Shown piece after piece: positions 37,579 to 45,815 of a stretch of DNA of 64,000 nucleotides. How positions within the stretch are numbered: the stretch's first letter is position 1; every line of letters starts with the position of its first letter. The translations under genes were made by a program, and so were the position numbers. The stretch comes from Bacillus ndiopicus. GTDB taxonomy: Bacteria > Bacillota > Bacilli > Bacillales_A > Planococcaceae. The notes beneath the pieces were generated by a model. The model was given only the letters and a program-made list of their open reading frames with translations. It searched no databases and was not told the DNA's origin. The DNA is taken from positions 124,001-188,000 of the forward strand of contig NZ_HG964408.1 of assembly GCF_000612805.1 (NCBI RefSeq), in the 5' to 3' direction.

Positions 37579-37770
37579 AGGTGGTGTGAAGTCCACTAAA
37601 ATAAGAGGAATAGCATCAAAAAACTATACTTTATAGTAATAATGGATGAAACCTTTAGAAAATGTGGCTTTCGGTTAACTATCTCCATTAGCTTGAAAAA
37701 CATGGACGAGAGTTAGCTATGGTGTAATTGACTAAAGTATGACTTCTAAAAAGTAAACGATTGCATTATT

Positions 37771-37868
37771 TATGCCTCGGCGTAATTGCGTCCAGATTTT
37801 TTCGAGCTGAGGAGGGAAACCTCTTCAAAATCTGTGGCATCTATCAAGGCGTTTTATCTTGATTTAGT
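37771..37868. repeat. structured intergenic element ending in the inverted motif
   Basis: Begins TATGCCTCGGCGTAATTGCG and ends GTTTTATCTTGATTTAG, the reverse complement of the repeat end. Inside, CAGATTTT (37793-37800) pairs with AAAATCTG (37827-37834) and encloses GAGG/CCTC (37809-37812 with 37820-37823). The outer GCCT/AAGGC can also pair. It may be a degenerate copy of a dispersed element. Confidence 0.5.
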
Positions 37869-37936
37869 TGGTGTTTGTGTACCTATCGAACCAAAATAGC
37901 TATTCGTCTTACTACTCTAGAGAGGTAGGAATTTTT

Positions 37937-37953
37937 GCTGAATCAAGATACAA
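37937..37953 (+). repeat. intergenic repeat end, copy 3
   Basis: GCTGAATCAAGATACAA, 49 bases before the greA start. With the inverted copy ending at 37868 it frames about 100 bases. Confidence 0.6.
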
Positions 37954-38002
37954 CATGCAAAATACAAATGTACAGTTTTAGAACAATGGAGGAATGAGTA
38001 TT

Positions 38003-38494
38003 ATGTCAAACGAAAAACAATACCCAATGACTTTGGCTGGGAAAGCTAAATTAGAAGAAGAATTAGATCACTTAAAAACGGTAAAGCGTAAAGAAGTAGT
38101 TGAGCGTATTAAAATTGCACGTAGCTTTGGTGACTTATCAGAAAACTCGGAGTATGATTCTGCGAAAGAGGAGCAAGGCTTTGTAGAAGGCCGTATTTCA
38201 ACAATTGAATCAATGCTTCGTAATGCATTAATTATTACAGAGGACGAGTCACAAGCAAGTGATACAGTAACTTTAGGGAAAACGGTTACTTTTGATGAAT
38301 TAATTGATGGTAAACGAGCTGATTTTGAAGAATCTTATACAATTGTTGGTTCAGCGGAGGCAGATCCATTAGAAGGCCTTATTTCCAATGACTCTCCAAT
38401 TGCTAAAGCATTAATGGGGCATAAAGTTGGAGATAAAGTAAAATTAACAACTCCTGGTGGAGATATGGAAGTTGAAATTTTAAAAATTAGCTAA
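38003..38494 (+). CDS. greA: transcription elongation factor GreA, 163 aa
   Basis: N-terminal coiled-coil hairpin: [52 protein letters not shown], whose acidic tip (DLSENSEYD) enters the RNA polymerase channel to stimulate transcript cleavage. C-terminal FKBP-like domain [32 protein letters not shown] is complete. ATG 38003 was preferred over 37994 because the GGAGG motif is too close to the earlier ATG. Confidence 0.95.
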   Translation: MSNEKQYPMTLAGKAKLEEELDHLKTVKRKEVVERIKIARSFGDLSENSEYDSAKEEQGFVEGRISTIESMLRNALIITEDESQASDTVTLGKTVTFDELIDGKRADFEESYTIVGSAEADPLEGLISNDSPIAKALMGHKVGDKVKLTTPGGDMEVEILKIS

Positions 38495-38553
38495 TATTAA
38501 ATAAGAAGAGATTCAATTAGGTAATCCAACATAGGTTCTGTTGAATCAATAGA

Positions 38554-38592
38554 AAAGGTCCGAAAAGTGATAGTTACTTTTTGGGCTTTTTC
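38554..38592 (+). terminator. terminator after greA
   Basis: AAAGGTCCGAAAAGT pairs with ACTTTTTGGGCTTT around 7 bases, running into TTTTC. Confidence 0.75.
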
Positions 38593-38719
38593 ATTCATTT
38601 CGTTATATATTATAATTGATGGCTTAGTGGATAGTAGGAACTTTGTCTACGAACAGCACGTCAACTTATCATAACCACTACGAATGCAATCGCAAATAAT
38701 GAATAAAGGGGCGAAATGT

Positions 38720-39421
38720 ATGGAAGATTATGAACAAAATAAAAATTCGCGCTTAGAAAGCAGACAGCAGCGTCGGCAGCAAAAAAGCACTACGATGAAT
38801 CGGTTACTAAACTACTTAATAGCGCTTGTTATCGTATTAATCGGTATTACGAGCTATATTATTTTTTTCACAGGCGACGACAAAGCTACTGATAAAGGGC
38901 AAATTGAACAACAAGCGGATGATGATGTAAATACAAATGAAGTTAGTGAAAAAGATAATAGTATAAATGAAGATTCTAAAAATGAATCAAATGAAGCAGA
39001 AGAATCAAGTTCATCTGGTGATTCGCAGCAAACTACCCAATCTCCTGAAGACTCAACACAGGAAAATGATTCGACGAATATAGTATCGCCATCAACGGAC
39101 CCACTTGTAGAAGAAGTGATAGAAAACCCGAATTGGCAGCCAACGAAAACGGCACAAACGGAACCTCATGTATCAGTTTTTAAAGATGGGCATATTGACT
39201 ATGAAGAAAAACTAGCAACTATTTTTGCTGTTACACCGCTAACAAAAGATAATAGTATTCTTTGGAGCATTAAAAATAATGGCAGTGCTGATTCAGCAAT
39301 TGCAGTTATCTCTTCAACTGATAAAACAGAGAAATATCGTGTAAGTATTGTATGGGTTGCAAATGAGGGCTGGAAACCTGTAAAATTAGAGAAGTTAAGC
39401 ACAATTGAAGGATCATGGTAA
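38720..39421 (+). CDS. yrrS: DUF1510 membrane protein YrrS, 233 aa
   Basis: A basic cytosolic tail (NSRLESRQQRRQQKSTTMNR), one transmembrane helix (LLNYLIALVIVLIGITSYIIFF, about residues 30-52), a low-complexity Asp/Glu/Ser/Asn linker of about 80 residues and a C-terminal beta-rich domain outside the cell. ATG 38720 follows AAAGGGGCG by 6 bases. B. subtilis has pbpI between greA and yrrS and yrrT after it; both are absent here. Linked to sporulation/cell-wall genes in Bacillus, precise role unknown. Confidence 0.85.
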   Translation: MEDYEQNKNSRLESRQQRRQQKSTTMNRLLNYLIALVIVLIGITSYIIFFTGDDKATDKGQIEQQADDDVNTNEVSEKDNSINEDSKNESNEAEESSSSGDSQQTTQSPEDSTQENDSTNIVSPSTDPLVEEVIENPNWQPTKTAQTEPHVSVFKDGHIDYEEKLATIFAVTPLTKDNSILWSIKNNGSADSAIAVISSTDKTEKYRVSIVWVANEGWKPVKLEKLSTIEGSW

Positions 39422-39433
39422 TATCTTAATCTA

Positions 39434-39481
39434 TGTATTTTGATTCAGAGATTGTACAAAAATCTGCTGAATCAGGATACA
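39434..39481 (+). repeat. intergenic repeat as a solo hairpin, copy 4, before mtnN
   Basis: TGTATTTTGATTCAGAGATT pairs with AATCTGCTGAATCAGGATAC(A) (one bulge, two wobbles) around about 7 bases. Both ends of the repeat family face each other here, giving the shortest form of the element. It lies in the mtnN leader, ending 20 bases before the start codon. Confidence 0.65.
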
Positions 39482-39501
39482 ATTAATAGGAGGAAATATT
39501 G

Positions 39502-40194
39502 ATGAAAATAGCAGTTATCGGTGCAATGGAGCAAGAAGTAGAGCTACTACGCACGGCACTAACAAATACTACTGTAACAACAATTGCAAGTAGTGAGTAT
39601 ACAGAAGGTACATATGCAGGAAAAGAAATTGTGTTATTAAAGAGCGGTATAGGGAAAGTAAATGCTGCTATGTCGACTACCTTATTACTACAACAATTTA
39701 AACCAGATGTAGTGATTAATACAGGTTCTGCAGGTGGTTTTGATACAGCACTTGAAGTAGGGGCTGTTGTTATTTCAGATGAGGTTCGTCATCATGATGT
39801 TGATGTCACAGCTTTCGGCTATGAAATTGGGCAAATGGCAGGTATGCCGGCTGCTTATCAAGCAGATGCTAATTTAATTGCTATTGCAAAGCAAGCTGTT
39901 ACGGAAGTGGGAGAGCATCAATATGGTGTAGGCTTGATTTGCTCTGGTGATGTATTTATGGCTGATCCAGCACGTGCTGAGGAGGTTCGTACAAATTTCC
40001 CGCAAATGAAGGCAGTGGAAATGGAAGCAGCCGCAGTGGCACAAGTATGTTATCAATTTGGCACACCATTTGTAGTGATTCGTGCATTATCGGATATTGC
40101 AGGGAAAGAATCGAATATTACTTTTGACGAGTTTTTACCAACTGCAGCCAAGCATTCTACAGAAATCGTATTAAAGGCGATTACAAAGCTTTAA
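39502..40194 (+). CDS. mtnN: 5'-methylthioadenosine/S-adenosylhomocysteine nucleosidase, 230 aa
   Basis: Cleaves MTA, SAH and 5'-deoxyadenosine for methionine salvage and methyl-cycle clearance. MKIAVIGAMEQEVELL, SGIGKVNAAMSTTLLL, NTGSAGGF, SGDVFM, AVEMEAAAVAQVC (substrate-binding EME) and VIRALSDIAGKES (catalytic Asp) are all intact. ATG 39502 with AGGAGG 8 bases upstream. A palindromic repeat occupies its leader. Confidence 0.95.
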   Translation: MKIAVIGAMEQEVELLRTALTNTTVTTIASSEYTEGTYAGKEIVLLKSGIGKVNAAMSTTLLLQQFKPDVVINTGSAGGFDTALEVGAVVISDEVRHHDVDVTAFGYEIGQMAGMPAAYQADANLIAIAKQAVTEVGEHQYGVGLICSGDVFMADPARAEEVRTNFPQMKAVEMEAAAVAQVCYQFGTPFVVIRALSDIAGKESNITFDEFLPTAAKHSTEIVLKAITKL

Positions 40195-40291
40195 AACTTA
40201 GTAAAGTGTTAAAAAAGTCACAGTCAAGTTACTGTTAAAAATGCTACGATAAAGCCATAATAAAACGAGCAATTGTGAGGAGTAGATATTT

Positions 40292-40378
40292 ATGGTATTT
40301 ATCGCAATAACGGCAATTATGGCGACAGTCGTATTAATGCTTGTTATTTCAGCGGATATACATGACAACGCGGCATAA
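40292..40378 (+). CDS. 28-residue membrane peptide
   Basis: ATG with GAGGAG 9-10 bases upstream, then VFIAITAIMATVVLMLVISADIHDNAA and a stop, followed after 9 bases by a strong terminator. It is a single hydrophobic helix with a short polar tail. Too short for most gene finders. The ribosome site, helix and terminator make it plausible; homology is unknown. It sits between mtnN and sigK. Confidence 0.5.
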   Translation: MVFIAITAIMATVVLMLVISADIHDNAA

Positions 40379-40433
40379 GACAAACAAAAAAGCTGAGAGG
40401 AAAGTTTGATTCCTCTCAGTTTTTTTGTTTGTC
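40379..40433. terminator. bidirectional terminator between mtnN side and sigK
   Basis: CTGAGAGGAA (40393-40402) pairs with TTCCTCTCAG (40410-40419), flanked by A-tract and seven T. The wider GACAAACAAAAAA/TTTTTTTGTTTGTC also pairs, so it can serve both converging units. Confidence 0.9.
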
Positions 40434-41133
40434 AATCTTTTTGATTATGCTTAAATTGCTGATAGAGCTTAATTAAGGCCCTTTTTTCAATACGCGATAC
40501 ATAGCTTCTTGATATATTTAATTTTTTAGCAATTTCCTTTTGTGTGAGTGGCTCCTGATGTTGTAATCCATAACGGTACGTAATAATCTCTAATTCTCGT
40601 TCATCCAATGTATTTAAATAGGCGTACAGCTGCGCAAAGCGCTCCTGCTGCTCTAAAATATCAATTGCGGGCTGCTCATCTAATTGTAGTAAATCGCGAA
40701 TTTGCAATGATTGCCCTTCGTAGTCAACGCCAATTGACTCAAAAAGTGAAATATCCTTTTGTACTTTTTTTTGGGCTCGTAAATGCATTAATATTTCATT
40801 CTCAATACATCTTGCTGCATATGTTGCAAGCCTTGTTTTTTTGTCTGGCGTATAACTAGCGACTGCCTTCATTAAACCAATGGTACCAATCGAAATATAA
40901 TCATCAAGCTGCTCATGAGGAGGGTGAAACTTTTTTACAACATGTGCGACAAGTCGCATATTGCGCTCAATTAAATCAAGGCGCGCTTGTTCATCACCAG
41001 CTAAATATTTTTCTAATACTTCTGCTTCTTCTTCACGAGAAAATGGTTTAGAAAACGCCTGCCCCTTTAAATAGCCAAGCAATGAAGGGAATTCTAACCA
41101 TAGTTGAATGAGCGAAAAAAATATACCGCTCAA
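40432..41133 (-). CDS. sigK: RNA polymerase sporulation sigma factor SigK, 233 aa
   Basis: Complete late mother-cell sigma factor. N-terminal pro-sequence-like hydrophobic segment (MSGIFFSLIQLWLEFPSLLGYL), region 2 RNMRLVAHVVKKF, DYISIGTIGLMKAVASY, TRLATYAARCIENEILMHLRAQKK, and region 4 KEIAKKLNISRSYVSRIEKRALIKL. The frame is continuous, so there is no skin-type prophage insertion. Start is TTG with AAGGATG 7 bases upstream; the pro-sequence implies processing by SpoIVFB. Confidence 0.95.
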   Translation of the reverse strand: MSGIFFSLIQLWLEFPSLLGYLKGQAFSKPFSREEEAEVLEKYLAGDEQARLDLIERNMRLVAHVVKKFHPPHEQLDDYISIGTIGLMKAVASYTPDKKTRLATYAARCIENEILMHLRAQKKVQKDISLFESIGVDYEGQSLQIRDLLQLDEQPAIDILEQQERFAQLYAYLNTLDERELEIITYRYGLQHQEPLTQKEIAKKLNISRSYVSRIEKRALIKLYQQFKHNQKD

Positions 41134-41253
41134 AATGCTTCATCCTTCCGCCTTTTTAGCAGTATATGTCGATTTTTAGCACTTCATGAAAAGAAAGTGC
41201 GCGTCTGAAAAGTCTTTGTGGTGCGAGCATATATTTTCTGGCAATAACAGCAA

Positions 41254-41290
41254 GGGGCAGTCAGGAAAATTTAGATTTCCTGACTGCCCC
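41254..41290 (-). terminator. terminator after pssA
   Basis: GGGGCAGTCAGGAAA pairs perfectly with TTTCCTGACTGCCCC around 7 bases, just after the pssA stop on the minus strand. Confidence 0.8.
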
Positions 41291-41296
41291 TATACT

Positions 41297-41836
41297 TTAA
41301 ACCTTTTTCAATGTAAATGTGCTGATCATTAATAAAGCTAACAATGGTGATACGATTAAATAAAAGACTGGTGACAAAACTGGCACTAAGAAAAACGTAA
41401 TTGTTAACACTGTGCCCGCTGCTGTAATTGGTAAACCGACAAAGTAACCAGGTGTTTCTGAACAATTAAAGCGCGCTAAACGGAAGGCGCCACATGTAAT
41501 GTAAAAAATCGTAATGAACATGCCTGGGAGACCGAAGTTTGAGAAAATAATTTCGTACATTAAAATTGCAGGAGCTACACCAAATGAAATAATATCTCCC
41601 ATTGAATCGAGCTGTTTGCCAAGCTCGGATTCCTGATTATATTTTCGAGCGACTTTACCATCGTAACGATCTAAAAATGCTGCAATAAAAATAAATAGTA
41701 CACTATAGTTATATGCTTCGTTTAATGATGCCATAATAGAAGCACCACCAAACGATAGATTTAGAAGCGTAATTAAATTGGCAGCGTTTGATTTTATTTT
41801 CTTCAAAGTTAAATCAACTTTCTGGAGAAGAAACAT
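41297..41836 (-). CDS. pssA: CDP-diacylglycerol--serine O-phosphatidyltransferase, 179 aa
   Basis: Makes phosphatidylserine. The CDP-alcohol phosphotransferase motif DRYDGKVARKYNQESELGKQLDSMGD fits D-x2-DG-x2-AR-x8-G-x3-D-x3-D exactly. About six hydrophobic segments make it an integral membrane enzyme. ATG 41836 has AAGGAG 8 bases upstream. It is divergent from psd, which uses its product. Confidence 0.93.
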   Translation of the reverse strand: MFLLQKVDLTLKKIKSNAANLITLLNLSFGGASIMASLNEAYNYSVLFIFIAAFLDRYDGKVARKYNQESELGKQLDSMGDIISFGVAPAILMYEIIFSNFGLPGMFITIFYITCGAFRLARFNCSETPGYFVGLPITAAGTVLTITFFLVPVLSPVFYLIVSPLLALLMISTFTLKKV

Positions 41837-42069
41837 TAGAAACACTCCTTCGACTGAATATTTTTCTATTATACTGCTTTAAGCGATAAAATGATAGAAC
41901 TTTAAAATATATCTACTTTTCTAATAAGCTGTTACACTATATAATAGCATAGCATCATTTTCATGTATTCTATTTTTTACAAATTTCTTACTTTTCACCG
42001 AAAAAGGCATTAAAAGTTTTCCACTATTATTTGACTTCGGTGCGAATCAAACGTGATGGAGGATATAAT

Positions 42070-42852
42070 ATGAAAGAAAAAATTTATCAACAACTCATTG
42101 AATTAACGAATGGTCAGACAAGTTCTAACATACTCATGAAATTTGCAAAATCAGGCTATAGTAAAAACTTTATTCGAAGCTATAGTAAATTATACGGTAT
42201 TAATATAGATGAGGTTTCAAAAAAAATGGAGCAATTTAAAAATTTGCATGATTTTTTTACACGCGAGCTGAAAGCAGATGCTCGTCCAATCGATCAAAAC
42301 CAATCTGTACTTGTTAGCCCTGTCGACGCAAAGCTAGAGATTTTCGGAGAAATTCAGGATAATCTCATTTTAACAGTGAAAGAAAAGCCGTATTCCGTTG
42401 TGGATTTATTAGGTAGTGAGCAAGCTGCGAAGCGTTATGACAAAGGGAAATATATAGTATTTTACTTAAGTCCCGCAGATTATCATCGCATGCATAGCCC
42501 TGTCGATGCTTATGTCGAGAAGCAATATGTTTTAGGTAAAAAATCATTTCCGGTTAATCAAGTAGGCTTGCAATACGGCAAAAAGCCGATAAGCCATAAT
42601 TATCGCATGGTAAACGAGCTTGTTTATGGCAATAATGCACATGCGGCTTTCATTAAAGTAGGTGCTACCTTTGTGAATTCCATCGTTTTAACGAATACAT
42701 CAAAAGAATGGAAAAAGGGAGAAGAGGTTGGCTACTTCTCATTTGGCTCAACTGTCGTTATGCTGTTTGAGAAGGGGACGATTTCTTTTCATGAAAATGT
42801 CATACAAGGACGTGCGATTAGAATGGGAGAAGCATTCGCAACTATGTTATAA
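42070..42852 (+). CDS. psd: phosphatidylserine decarboxylase proenzyme, 260 aa
   Basis: Converts phosphatidylserine to phosphatidylethanolamine. Residues 225-228 are FGST, the autocleavage site whose Ser227 becomes the pyruvoyl cofactor. VSPVDAKLEIFGEI, FYLSPADYHRMHSPVD and VYGNNAHAAFIKVGATFVNSI match the family. ATG 42070 is preceded by GGAGG 7 bases upstream; the longer open frame was rejected. Divergent pairing with pssA covers both steps of PE synthesis. Confidence 0.93.
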   Translation: MKEKIYQQLIELTNGQTSSNILMKFAKSGYSKNFIRSYSKLYGINIDEVSKKMEQFKNLHDFFTRELKADARPIDQNQSVLVSPVDAKLEIFGEIQDNLILTVKEKPYSVVDLLGSEQAAKRYDKGKYIVFYLSPADYHRMHSPVDAYVEKQYVLGKKSFPVNQVGLQYGKKPISHNYRMVNELVYGNNAHAAFIKVGATFVNSIVLTNTSKEWKKGEEVGYFSFGSTVVMLFEKGTISFHENVIQGRAIRMGEAFATML

Positions 42853-42910
42853 TAGTGTACATTGTGTCTATATTTCTGACAACCCTAATACATTTAAAGG
42901 AGTAACGATT

Positions 42911-43429
42911 TTGTATAATTTTTTATTACCAGATGCTTATGTCAATAGCGTGCATGAAATTACGCCAGAAAGACTACATGAGCAAGGCATTAAAGGTATT
43001 ATTACTGACCTAGATAATACGCTTGTTGAATGGGACCGTGCAGACGCTACAGAGGAAATTATGACATGGCTGGAGCAATTAAAAGCTGCTGGTATCCGTG
43101 TTATTATTGTGTCCAACAACAATGAAGAGCGAGTAAAGCATTTTGCAACACCGCTTGGTATTCCGTATATCCACCGTGCAAGAAAACCGCTTGGCTCTGC
43201 TTATTATGCTGGCCTATTAAAGCTGCGTTTACGTCGAGATGAAGTCGCGATGGTAGGCGATCAGCTATTAACGGATATATTTGGTGGTAAGCGTCAAAAG
43301 CTGTATACATTTTTAGTGCGTCCTGTAGCTGAATCAGATGGCGTAGTAACGCTCTTTAATCGCTTTATTGAACGCAGAATATTCAATGATTTGAAACGCA
43401 GAGGAATTACAACTTGGGAGGAAAAATAA
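42911..43429 (+). CDS. yqeG: YqeG family HAD-IIIA phosphatase, 172 aa
   Basis: HAD phosphatase with motif I DLDNTLVEWD, motif II VIIVSNNNEERV, and motif III KPLGSAYYAGLLKL plus VAMVGDQLLTDIFGG. Start set to TTG 42911 with AAAGGAG 8 bases upstream, giving 172 residues; the open frame extends 61 codons further, overlapping psd, without support. The stop overlaps the yqeH start by 1 base. Substrate unknown. First gene of the yqeG-yqeM cluster. Confidence 0.9.
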   Translation: MYNFLLPDAYVNSVHEITPERLHEQGIKGIITDLDNTLVEWDRADATEEIMTWLEQLKAAGIRVIIVSNNNEERVKHFATPLGIPYIHRARKPLGSAYYAGLLKLRLRRDEVAMVGDQLLTDIFGGKRQKLYTFLVRPVAESDGVVTLFNRFIERRIFNDLKRRGITTWEEK

Positions 43430-44532
43430 TGGTAGAAATGCCACAATGCATAGGCTGTGGAGCAGTTATTCAAACAGAAAATAAAAACGAATTAGGTTAT
43501 GCGCCTGCTTCATCTTTGGAAAAGGAAACGATTATTTGTCAACGTTGCTTCCGTTTAAAAAACTATAACGAAATTCAACCTGTTAGCTTAACGGATGATG
43601 ATTTTCTACGTATTTTGAATGGACTTGGTGAGCAACAGGGATTAATCGTTAAAATTGTCGATATTTTTGATTTCAATGGTAGCTGGTTACCTGGTTTGCA
43701 TCGTTTTGTAGGTAAAAATCCAGTATTGCTTGTTGCAAATAAAGTAGACTTATTACCGAAATCGGTGAAAGAGAAAAAAGTTATTAATTGGTTAAAGAGA
43801 GAGGCAAAAGCACTCGGCTTAAAGCCAATTGATGTGATGCTTGTTTCTGCACATAAAGGTCGAGGTATGGCAGAGGTTGTAGAGGCGATTGAAACCTACC
43901 GAGAGGGCAAGGACGTTTTTGTCGTTGGCTGTACGAATGTAGGGAAATCGACATTTATTAATCGTATTATTAAGCAGGCAACAGGTGAAGGAGAAGTAAT
44001 TACGACATCTCATTTCCCTGGCACAACATTAGATATGATTGAAATTCCGTTAGATGATGGGGCGGCATTATACGATACACCGGGTATTATTAACCATCAC
44101 CAAATGGCGCATTATTTAGATGCGAGTGAATTGAAATACATTATGCCGAAAAAGGAAATTAAGCCAAAGGTCTATCAGCAAAATGCGGGGCAAACGCTAT
44201 TTATTGGTGCACTTGCTCGCTTTGATTTTATTCAAGGAGAGCGTTCTGCCTTCACAGTACATGTAGCAAATGATTTGCCAATTCACCGTACAAAGCTTGA
44301 AAAGGCAGATGCTTTATATGCTGAGCATAAAGGTGAGCTATTAACACCACCGACAAAGAAATTTATCGAACAATTACCTGAGCTTGTGCGTCACGAATTT
44401 TCGATTAAAGAAGCAAAAACAGATATCGTCTTTTCGGGGCTTGGTTGGATTACAGCACAGCATGCTAATGTTGTGATAGCAGCATACGCACCAAAAGGGG
44501 TACAAGTATTTATTCGCCCATCATTAATTTAA
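43429..44532 (+). CDS. yqeH: circularly permuted ribosome biogenesis GTPase YqeH, 367 aa
   Basis: Needed for 30S assembly. An N-terminal zinc knuckle (CIGCG ... CQRCFRLKNYNE) precedes a permuted G domain: G4 NKVDLLPK comes before G1 GCTNVGKSTFINRI and G3 DTPGI. A C-terminal RNA-binding region follows. ATG 43429 has GGAGG upstream. Coupled to yqeG. Confidence 0.95.
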   Translation: MVEMPQCIGCGAVIQTENKNELGYAPASSLEKETIICQRCFRLKNYNEIQPVSLTDDDFLRILNGLGEQQGLIVKIVDIFDFNGSWLPGLHRFVGKNPVLLVANKVDLLPKSVKEKKVINWLKREAKALGLKPIDVMLVSAHKGRGMAEVVEAIETYREGKDVFVVGCTNVGKSTFINRIIKQATGEGEVITTSHFPGTTLDMIEIPLDDGAALYDTPGIINHHQMAHYLDASELKYIMPKKEIKPKVYQQNAGQTLFIGALARFDFIQGERSAFTVHVANDLPIHRTKLEKADALYAEHKGELLTPPTKKFIEQLPELVRHEFSIKEAKTDIVFSGLGWITAQHANVVIAAYAPKGVQVFIRPSLI

Positions 44533-44551
44533 TAGCAGAGGATGAGTAGAG

Positions 44552-45376
44552 ATGAAGAAATGGTTTGCAGTAATTGGTGATCCAATTAGCCATTCCAAAT
44601 CACCAGCAATGCACAATGCTTGGTATAAAGAGATGAATGTGGATGCAACGTATATACCAATTCATGTGGAACCTGCCAATCTACATCAAGCAGTTACCTC
44701 GTTAAAATTACTAGGTGCATCAGGCTGGAATGTAACGATACCACATAAGGAAGCAATACTACCTCTATTAGATGAGCTAGATGAGCAGGCGCAAAAAATG
44801 GGTGCTGTTAACACGGTTGTCAAAACGGCTGCTGGGAAATATAAAGGCTATAATACGGACGGTGCAGGCTTTGTCCGTTCTTTAGAAGATATGATTGGTC
44901 CAGCACATAAGGACAAGTTGGTTTTATTAATAGGTGCTGGTGGCGCTGCGCGTGGTATTGCGTTTGCATTGCTCGCAGAGGGCTATCAACATATTACGAT
45001 TGCCAATCGCACTTTAGCAAAAGCAGAGGCTATTGTAGAGCAACTTGGCTGTGGACAAGCGATTTCTTTGCAAGAGGCTGAAAACAACCTGCAAAAGTTT
45101 GCAATTTTTATCCAAACAACGCCTGCTGGCATGACAAGTGGTACGCTTGACTTGCCATTTTCATTAGACAAGCTCCCACAAGGAGCAATTGCGGCAGATA
45201 TTGTATATAATCCATTAATGACACCTTTTTTACAAGCTGCCGAAAGCAAAGGGGCAACGATTGTTAATGGACTAGGGATGTTTGTACATCAAGGAGCGAT
45301 TGCCTACAATTATTGGCTAGGGCATTACCCAAATACATCGAGTACGATTGCTGAATTAACGGCACAATTAAAATAA
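44552..45376 (+). CDS. aroE: shikimate dehydrogenase, 274 aa
   Basis: NADPH-dependent reduction of dehydroshikimate in aromatic amino acid synthesis. FAVIGDPISHSKSPAMHNAW binds shikimate, NVTIPHKEAI carries the catalytic lysine, GYNTDGAGFVRSL the aspartate, GAGGAARGIAFAL the NADPH loop and NGLGMFVHQGAIAYNYW the C-terminal lid. Complete. It lies between yqeH and yhbY as in B. subtilis. Confidence 0.95.
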   Translation: MKKWFAVIGDPISHSKSPAMHNAWYKEMNVDATYIPIHVEPANLHQAVTSLKLLGASGWNVTIPHKEAILPLLDELDEQAQKMGAVNTVVKTAAGKYKGYNTDGAGFVRSLEDMIGPAHKDKLVLLIGAGGAARGIAFALLAEGYQHITIANRTLAKAEAIVEQLGCGQAISLQEAENNLQKFAIFIQTTPAGMTSGTLDLPFSLDKLPQGAIAADIVYNPLMTPFLQAAESKGATIVNGLGMFVHQGAIAYNYWLGHYPNTSSTIAELTAQLK

Positions 45377-45497
45377 CAAAAATTAATAACAGTTGAATAA
45401 AAGTAAGCAAGGGGAAAAAAGCCCTTTGATGCTTGTTTTGTGAAAGCTAACAATTAATGGAGCTTCACTGTATATACCAAGGAGGATTTTTATATTT

Positions 45498-45803
45498 ATG
45501 TTAACAGGTAAACAAAAGCGTTTTTTACGTGCTGAAGCACATCATTTAGACCCTATTTTCCAAGTAGGAAAGGGTGGCGTTAATGATGCAATGCTTGCAC
45601 AATTACGCGACGTATTAGAAGTGCGTGAGCTGATTAAAGTGCGTATTTTAGACAACTGTGAGGATGATAAGCATGAAGTGGCTGAAGCTTTAGCACAAGG
45701 TACTAGAGCAGAGCTAGTTCAATTGATTGGTTTAACAGTTGTTTTATATAAAGAATCACGCAAAAATAAAAAAATCGTATTACCAAAGGCGACACAAAAG
45801 TAA
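45498..45803 (+). CDS. yhbY: ribosome-associated RNA-binding protein YhbY (YqeI), 101 aa
   Basis: CRM-domain protein: LTGKQKRFLRAEAHHLDPIFQVGKGGVNDAMLAQL with the signature GKGG loop, then ALEVRELIKVRIL-type strand and VVLYKESRKNKKIVLP. Associates with pre-50S particles in other bacteria. AAGGAGG lies upstream. A possible weak terminator (AAGCA/TGCTT stem near 45410-45440) separates it from aroE. Confidence 0.92.
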   Translation: MLTGKQKRFLRAEAHHLDPIFQVGKGGVNDAMLAQLRDVLEVRELIKVRILDNCEDDKHEVAEALAQGTRAELVQLIGLTVVLYKESRKNKKIVLPKATQK

Positions 45804-45815
45804 GGTGAGTAGTTG

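Larger units (their letters stand above)
37383..38002 (+). other. gene-free 620-base repeat-rich region between udk and greA
   Basis: Holds a GC-rich hairpin (37503-37532), a rightward repeat end (37563-37578), a structured element with nested inverted repeats (37771-37868) whose end is the inverted repeat motif, and another rightward motif copy (37937-37953) before greA. No protein-coding frame with a ribosome site was found. The density of inverted motifs suggests miniature mobile-element remnants or a structured RNA. Confidence 0.55.

Noticed and set aside
42728..42910. 61-residue N-terminal extension of yqeG overlapping psd
   Set aside because: Not similar to the HAD family; TTG 42911 has a good ribosome site and gives the expected length.
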